From the NCBI GenBank assembly GCA_905479845.1, contig CAJQOB010000130.1, positions 1 through 10,326 on the forward strand: a stretch of 10,326 nt of DNA, given 5' to 3'. The translations under genes were made by a program, and so were the position numbers. The DNA is from an uncultured Flavobacteriales bacterium (GTDB taxonomy: Bacteria > Bacteroidota > Bacteroidia > Flavobacteriales_D > Crocinitomicaceae). The notes under the pieces are model-generated. The model ran no database searches. It was not told the DNA's origin and saw only the letters and a list, made by a program, of their open reading frames with translations. Shown here one piece after another: positions 5,974 to 10,326 of the stretch; positions within the stretch are counted from its first letter, which is position 1, and each line of letters opens with the position of its first letter.

Positions 5974-6719
5974 GATTCAAGTGCTTCAATCTTTTCTTTC
6001 ACGGTGCCAATTTCGCGGCGTCGAATGATTTTCAAAAATACGCGTTCTATCCATCCCTTTCCTTTCAAAATTTGGACGTAGCTTGCAACCTTGTGGTCTT
6101 TTTCTGAAATCAAACTAGTGCGCTCACTTCCGTTTAAAAGGACTACTTCGTTCGCAAATTTCCATGCCCCTTCGCGAGCGATGTTCATTCCAAAACTCAC
6201 GATGTAGTCATCTGTTCGTCCGAAGAATTTCAAAATCCAATGTAACTTAGGCCAGATCTTCGCAAGGTCTTCTTGAACTTCATTCGTCAAATCTCCAAGA
6301 ATTACATTGATCTTATTGAAGTCAGGTTCCAAAGAATCAATAGTTTCTGGATTGGTGATTTCCGCTGCGGCAATTCCTAAATCCAAATTGATGTGAGCAT
6401 TCATTCCGAACAACAAGTGCTGTAGTACAATGAACTTTTCTTCTTTCGCTGCCTCAAAGGCTTTTTCCCAGGATGAAGAAATGGGTTTCCCTTCATGATA
6501 GTCGGAGTAGGCATCTAGATAGCGATTTGCAAAAACGACATCCAACTTTTCCATACGAGCATCGTCATCGAAGTAGTTTGTTCCAAGTTTGTCCTTAATG
6601 GTGATAGTCACTTTTTGATAAAGCGCAGCGAAGTAACCGAGAGGATCTGCTGTTTCTTTACTTGTTTCGATTATCTGTTCGAGGGAATCAATTACTTCTT
6701 GGATGGTGCTAGCGCTCAT
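5970..6719 (-). CDS. DUF5995 family protein
   Basis: The 249-residue product of the ATG at 6719 is soluble and mostly helical, without signal peptide. The family hallmarks are FANRYLDAYSDY (63-74), SSSWEKAFEAA (81-91) and LQHLLFGMNAHINLDLG (99-115), the last two typical of DUF5995. The conserved His101 and His109 with Asp113, plus Asn and Glu residues nearby, could form a metal or catalytic site, but no activity is established for the family to my knowledge. A TTG at 6743 in the same frame would add eight residues; I prefer the ATG because family proteins begin close to this point. It lies downstream of the small secreted protein (6762-7256) on the same strand and may be co-transcribed with it. 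The C-terminus is basic (IIRRREIG). Confidence 0.85.
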   Translation of the reverse strand: MSASTIQEVIDSLEQIIETSKETADPLGYFAALYQKVTITIKDKLGTNYFDDDARMEKLDVVFANRYLDAYSDYHEGKPISSSWEKAFEAAKEEKFIVLQHLLFGMNAHINLDLGIAAAEITNPETIDSLEPDFNKINVILGDLTNEVQEDLAKIWPKLHWILKFFGRTDDYIVSFGMNIAREGAWKFANEVVLLNGSERTSLISEKDHKVASYVQILKGKGWIERVFLKIIRRREIGTVKEKIEALES

Positions 6720-6761
6720 ATCATAGGTGTTAGGATGGGACAAGATATGAATCTTATTCTA

Positions 6762-7256
6762 CTACCCCTCGTAGATCGCTCTTAAATACGCCTCCATTAG
6801 CTTTACTTCCTCTGGATTCTTTAACGTGTATTTGTTCCCTTGTTTTACGTAGATTACCAATCCCGGAAATTCTAATTCCGATTGATTTTCGAGCATTTCT
6901 GCCTTTCTTTTTTCACTTGTGAAGGTATAGAAGTAGGCGCTTCCACCACATTTGTTTGCATTGTATCTTGGGTCTTCTGTATATCCTTTTAAACCTTGAT
7001 GTACCTCAAGTGTAACTACTTCAGAAATCCCATCGACTTTTACATTTTTAAACTTCCAGACGTAGCCTCTTTTTTCTTTTTTATTGAAATGAGCGAACAG
7101 CGAATCTTTGTAAGCAGATGAGTGTTCTCCGATAATCTGGAAATTGTGTCCACCTCCAGCGATAAGCTGTGGAAATTGGATCGAGTCAGAATCTTGAGCG
7201 GATGATGTTGTTGCTGTTAGAGCAAGAAGAATTGAAAGGAATAGTGAGTATTTCAT
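6762..7256 (-). CDS. Small secreted protein of unknown function
   Basis: I do not recognise a family. The ATG at 7256 gives 164 residues starting MKYSLFLSILLALTATTSSAQ, a clear Sec signal peptide with likely cleavage before Gln21. There is no lipobox cysteine, so the mature form of about 144 residues should be periplasmic or exported. The frame is open to a TTG at 7316, but the extra 20 residues would bury the signal peptide, so I reject that start. The mature part is mixed alpha/beta with FNKKEKRGYVWKFKNV, a single Cys103 in NANKCGGSAYFYTF, and a helical C-terminal end (EEVKLMEAYLRAIY). The gene is divergent from the DUF1800 gene and upstream of the DUF5995 gene on the same strand. Confidence 0.8.
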   Translation of the reverse strand: MKYSLFLSILLALTATTSSAQDSDSIQFPQLIAGGGHNFQIIGEHSSAYKDSLFAHFNKKEKRGYVWKFKNVKVDGISEVVTLEVHQGLKGYTEDPRYNANKCGGSAYFYTFTSEKRKAEMLENQSELEFPGLVIYVKQGNKYTLKNPEEVKLMEAYLRAIYEG

Positions 7257-7388
7257 AAGAAGTTGTTTGAGGATATAAGGCTGTTTTTTGGAGTTGGTTA
7301 CAGGTGTCTTTAACAATTGAATAACACATTTGAAATTGCCTAAATCATTCGCTTTTCGTAACTTGATTTTTCAAAATCAACTACACAC
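7257..7388. other. Divergent promoter region
   Basis: These 132 bases lie between two genes transcribed away from each other, so they must hold promoters for both the small secreted protein and the DUF1800 gene. TTTG at 7329-7332 and the string TAACTTG at 7359-7365 recall the -33 and -7 elements, but the second is incomplete and the spacing is too long, so no promoter is called. The clearest structure is the palindrome at 7363-7380. Confidence 0.45.
7363..7380. promoter_or_regulatory. 18-bp palindrome before the DUF1800 gene, possible operator
   Basis: TTGATTTTTCAAAATCAA is a perfect inverted repeat of two 8-base arms with a 2-base centre. It ends 8 bases before the ATG of the DUF1800 gene, inside a divergent promoter region. 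A terminator is unlikely because neither neighbouring gene ends here. A regulator-binding site or a hairpin around the translation start is more plausible. The arms are AT-rich, so chance cannot be excluded. Confidence 0.45.
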
Positions 7389-9005
7389 ATGCCCGATCAA
7401 AATCAAAATGGCCCGATTTCGTATAATATGGCTCCCTACAGTGGACCTTGGACGAAAGTAGAAGCTGGCCATCTGTTGAGAAGAACCCTTTTCGGACCAA
7501 CAAACCAACAAATGCTTACTGCGGTCACCGATGGAATGGCTACGACAGTAACAAACCTACTTCAAATCCCGGCAATGGCTGAACCTGTTGCTTTCCACCC
7601 TGATGAGGCTGTTACGGCTTTTGGAAATTCTTGGGTGAACGATGTCTTTCCCAGTGTAGCTGCTCAAGTTACAACGACGGCAAATGCTAGAAATTTTTCT
7701 CTAGGAGTTTGGCTGATGAAAGGAATCAACGAAGAACAGTTCGATATTTCTCAAAAGATGTGCTTGTTTTGGCACAATCACTTTGCGGTAACGGCTGTCG
7801 CAGATCCAAGAGCCACGTATGATTACTTCGCTCTAATTCGTCAATTTGCCCTTGGGAATTTCAGGCAATTCGTGAAGGACATGACAATCAACCCTGCGAT
7901 GTTGTTATTCCTGAATGGTGCAACAAACACCTTGTTCAGCCCGAATGAAAATTACGCCAGAGAGCTACTCGAATTGTATACGGTAGGAAAAGGGCCTCAA
8001 ATCGGCCCTGGAGATTACACCAATTATACGGAAGAAGATGTAGCAGCAGGCGCAAAAATATTGACAGGTTATTTAGTCGATGGAATTGGTAGTGATACCT
8101 TAACCGATGTAACTGCAGTTTACACGGATGTGCTACATGATTCTTCTACCAAGACATTATCAGCTCACTTTGGAAATGCAACGATCTCCAATAACATGGG
8201 GAACGAATACGCGGATTACATCGATGTTATATTCGGACAAAACGCAGTAGCAGAACACATTTGTAGAAAGCTATACCGCTACTTTGTGAATTACGATTTG
8301 ACCACAGATGTGGAAACGAATGTAATTCCAATTATGTCGGCCACGTTGATTTCAAACAACTACGAAATCTTACCCGTGATGAGCGAATTGCTTTCAAGCG
8401 AGCACTTCTACGATCTTTCAGTTCGAGGAGCTTTGATCAAAAGTCCACTCGATATGATATACTCTATGTTTAACAGTACAGAGTCCATTCCAGCATTTGA
8501 TTTATTGTCGGATTCTGAGATGTACCTTACGGTGTATCAACTGGCATCAACGATGGGACAAGCATATGCTGAGCCTCCTAGTGTTGCTGGTTGGCCTGCG
8601 TACTACCAAACGCCTGCCTATTCGCAATTATGGGTGAATTCAGCTTTGTTGAAGACGCGTTTCCAGATCACCGATTTCATGACGTACTTGACAGGTATTC
8701 CTGGAAACGGTAATAACTGGGAATTGAATACACTGACATTCCTGGATAATCTCACTTTACCTGGAGATGCACCAACGGTCATTGATGATATCGCAGATAT
8801 CTTTACACCAAAAGGAATGTCGGCGACGCAAAAGCTGATTTTAAAAGCAATACTCACAAATGGTCTTCCAGATTTCGAATGGACCTTACAGTACAATGAG
8901 TATTTGGCAAACCCTGGAAACGCTACGTATTCGGATCCAGTGGAGCAACGCGTAAAGTTGGTACTGCAACAGGTATTCCATATGCCAGAATTTCAAACGA
9001 TATAG
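7389..9005 (+). CDS. DUF1800 domain-containing protein
   Basis: The 538-residue product matches the DUF1800 family along its length: HLLRRTLFGPT (28-38), FWHNHFAV (127-134), NPAMLLFLNG (168-177), NENYARELLELYTVG (186-200), YTEEDVAAGAKILTGY (213-228) and, near the C-terminus, EQRVKLVLQQVFHMPEFQ. The invariant histidines and NExYARE motif suggest a catalytic or ligand-binding site, but no activity is firmly known. The neighbouring DUF1501 gene is its usual partner. No signal peptide is visible: the N-terminus is polar (MPDQNQNGPISYNMAPYSG), unlike the Tat-signal partner. The ATG at 7389 is the first in frame and sits at a sensible distance from the first conserved block. Composition resembles its neighbours. 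Confidence 0.93.
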   Translation: MPDQNQNGPISYNMAPYSGPWTKVEAGHLLRRTLFGPTNQQMLTAVTDGMATTVTNLLQIPAMAEPVAFHPDEAVTAFGNSWVNDVFPSVAAQVTTTANARNFSLGVWLMKGINEEQFDISQKMCLFWHNHFAVTAVADPRATYDYFALIRQFALGNFRQFVKDMTINPAMLLFLNGATNTLFSPNENYARELLELYTVGKGPQIGPGDYTNYTEEDVAAGAKILTGYLVDGIGSDTLTDVTAVYTDVLHDSSTKTLSAHFGNATISNNMGNEYADYIDVIFGQNAVAEHICRKLYRYFVNYDLTTDVETNVIPIMSATLISNNYEILPVMSELLSSEHFYDLSVRGALIKSPLDMIYSMFNSTESIPAFDLLSDSEMYLTVYQLASTMGQAYAEPPSVAGWPAYYQTPAYSQLWVNSALLKTRFQITDFMTYLTGIPGNGNNWELNTLTFLDNLTLPGDAPTVIDDIADIFTPKGMSATQKLILKAILTNGLPDFEWTLQYNEYLANPGNATYSDPVEQRVKLVLQQVFHMPEFQTI

Positions 9006-9042
9006 TTCCCAAAAATTAGCGAGAGCGAAGCGGTTACATGGG

Positions 9043-9077
9043 TGCAGACACTTTTCTGCATCGTTTTCCGCAGAAAA
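9043..9077 (+). promoter_or_regulatory. Two mutually exclusive hairpins between the DUF1800 and DUF1501 genes
   Basis: Arm A TGCAGA (9043-9048) can pair with TCTGCA (9055-9060) over a 6-base loop. The middle arm, extended as TTTTCTGC (9052-9059), can instead pair perfectly with GCAGAAAA (9070-9077) over a 10-base loop. Because both use the same middle arm they cannot form together. The downstream hairpin ends 11 bases before the DUF1501 ATG at 9089. It is not followed by a clean T-run, so it is a poor terminator. Effects on translation or on RNA stability between the two genes are more plausible. Confidence 0.45.
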
Positions 9078-9088
9078 ATTTTAAACAT

Positions 9089-10326
9089 ATGAAAAGAAGA
9101 GATTTTGTAAAAAGCTTAGCACTTGTATCAGCGGGGACTCCTGTGCTTCTCAATGAGATGAAGGTACAATCGATAGGCAAACAATTATTTAGTGTATCTA
9201 AAAGTAACGAAGATCGAATATTGGTGATCATCCGAATGAACGGAGGAAATGATGGTTTAAACACCGTTATCCCGAGAGATCAATATGCTAACTTAACAAT
9301 ACAACGAAACAACGTTCTGATTCCCGAAACAGATGTGTTGGAATTGACAACAACGGTTGGACTTCACCCTAAAATGGGAGGAATGAAATCCATGTATGAT
9401 TCTGGAACTCTAGGAATTATTCAAAACGTTGGTTATCCCGAGCAAAACAGGTCGCACTTTAGATCGATGGACATTTGGACATCAGGTTTAATTGACTCTC
9501 AACCTGATACGGGTTGGTTAGGTCGATACTTCGATGGAGAATACCCAGGATATCCTACGGGTTACCCATCAACGGCGTGTCCAGATCCGTTCGCAATTAG
9601 TTTAGGGTACGAAGTTTCGGCTACCTGTCAGGGGCTGATGGCGAATTTTAGTCATGCGGTGAATGATCCATTTGATGTGTACAATCTTTCAAGTGGTGGT
9701 GCAACGAACGATGGAACGTATTACGGCGATCACATGGAGTATTTAACAACTTTGATCAATCAAGCGAATGCTTATGGTCAGCAAGTGAACTCCGCGGCAA
9801 ATGCTGGAACAGGAAGTTTGGCTTCTTTGTACGATTTAACGAATCCTCTGGCTCAGCAATTGAGATATGTGGCACAAATGATCGACGGAGGCCTACAAAC
9901 GAACGTGTACATTTTGAACGTTAATGGCTTTGATACCCACGATGCTCAAGTATCAGCAACGTCAACACAAGAAGGTGCGCATGCAGATTTACTAGAGCGT
10001 ATTTCGGATGCTGTGGCATCCTTCCAAGCAGATTTAGAGCAGATGAACCATCACGAACGTGTAGCAGGAATGACATTCTCAGAATTTGGTCGTCAGATTG
10101 CTTCAAACGCGAGTTTAGGAACCGACCACGGTGATGCCGCTCCGATGTTCTTATTCGGTTCTTGTTTGAACGCAAATATCATGGGAAGTAACCCAACAAT
10201 TGATAGTACAATTGTGAATCAAGCGGGACTTCCGTTGGAATATGATTTCCGTGATATTTACGCATCAATTTTGAAAGATTGGTTCGGGGTTCCTACGACG
10301 GAAATTCAATCATTCTTCGAGCATAC
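9089..10326 (+). CDS. DUF1501 domain-containing protein with Tat signal (3' end outside window)
   Basis: The frame from ATG 9089 stays open to the window end, giving 412 residues of a protein usually a little longer, so only the extreme C-terminus is missing. The N-terminus MKRRDFVKSLALVSAGTPVLL is a twin-arginine signal, so the folded protein is probably exported to the periplasm. Family motifs are MNGGNDGLNTVIP (50-62), GLHPKMGGMK, NRSHFRSMDIW, NGFDTHD (279-285, with Asp282 and His284) and FSEFGRQ (330-336) with GTDHGDAAPMF (344-354). DUF1501 is related to the alkaline phosphatase/sulfatase superfamily, and the Asp and His residues fit a metal site, but the substrate is unknown. An in-frame ATG at 9038 would add 17 residues ahead of the twin arginines and is less likely. 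The gene follows the DUF1800 gene by 83 bases and is presumably in one operon with it. Confidence 0.93.
   Translation, partial: MKRRDFVKSLALVSAGTPVLLNEMKVQSIGKQLFSVSKSNEDRILVIIRMNGGNDGLNTVIPRDQYANLTIQRNNVLIPETDVLELTTTVGLHPKMGGMKSMYDSGTLGIIQNVGYPEQNRSHFRSMDIWTSGLIDSQPDTGWLGRYFDGEYPGYPTGYPSTACPDPFAISLGYEVSATCQGLMANFSHAVNDPFDVYNLSSGGATNDGTYYGDHMEYLTTLINQANAYGQQVNSAANAGTGSLASLYDLTNPLAQQLRYVAQMIDGGLQTNVYILNVNGFDTHDAQVSATSTQEGAHADLLERISDAVASFQADLEQMNHHERVAGMTFSEFGRQIASNASLGTDHGDAAPMFLFGSCLNANIMGSNPTIDSTIVNQAGLPLEYDFRDIYASILKDWFGVPTTEIQSFFEH

Noticed and set aside
9034..9264. Minus-strand ORF across the DUF1501 start
   Set aside because: It overlaps the well supported DUF1501 N-terminus and has no recognisable protein features.
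9921..10175. Minus-strand ORF inside the DUF1501 gene
   Set aside because: Shadow of the coding strand, with no family features, over conserved DUF1501 motifs.

Overview
This AT-rich window looks like chromosome of a Bacteroidota bacterium, most likely in the order Flavobacteriales and possibly close to the Fluviicola/Crocinitomicaceae type. That placement is inferred from the character of the proteins: a Bacteroidota-style U32 protein followed by a small single-cluster ferredoxin, paaABC, a DUF5995 protein and a DUF1800/DUF1501 pair. Shine-Dalgarno sequences are weak or absent before most starts. I see no tRNA, rRNA, CRISPR array, transposase or phage gene.

Layout. Positions 1-1073 (+) hold the 3' half of ruvB and, 6 bases on, a small protein with a transglutaminase-like Cys-His-Asp pattern. 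Positions 1074-2137 (+) are a repeat-bearing leader and queG, whose homology runs upstream of its first ATG. Positions 2269-3264 (+) are a broken U32-family gene (one-base frameshift plus a large in-frame internal deletion) and a tightly linked 4Fe-4S ferredoxin. Positions 3459-5477 (+) are paaA, paaB and a frameshifted paaC, the catalytic and structural part of the phenylacetyl-CoA epoxidase, without paaD or paaE. Positions 5533-5973 (+) are queD. Positions 5970-7256 (-) are a DUF5995 gene and a small secreted protein of unknown function; queD and the DUF5995 gene converge and share a TTAA in which both stop codons lie. Positions 7389-10326 (+) are a DUF1800 gene and a Tat-signal DUF1501 gene running off the end, separated by a short spacer with two mutually exclusive hairpins.

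How the genes fit together. Two themes recur. One is RNA modification: QueD catalyses an early step of queuosine synthesis and QueG the last, at tRNA position 34, and the U32 family includes tRNA/rRNA hydroxylation enzymes. The other is the oxygen-dependent epoxidation of phenylacetyl-CoA by PaaABC. The DUF1800/DUF1501 pair is the least understood part and the best candidate for an undescribed system: an apparently signal-less DUF1800 protein beside a Tat-signal DUF1501 protein, with a possible RNA switch between them.

Caution. Three adjacent genes (queG start, U32, paaC) carry lesions. The two frameshifts look alike: each is repaired by adding one G to make a GGC. That raises the possibility of consensus or assembly errors rather than true gene decay, and only read-level data can settle it.
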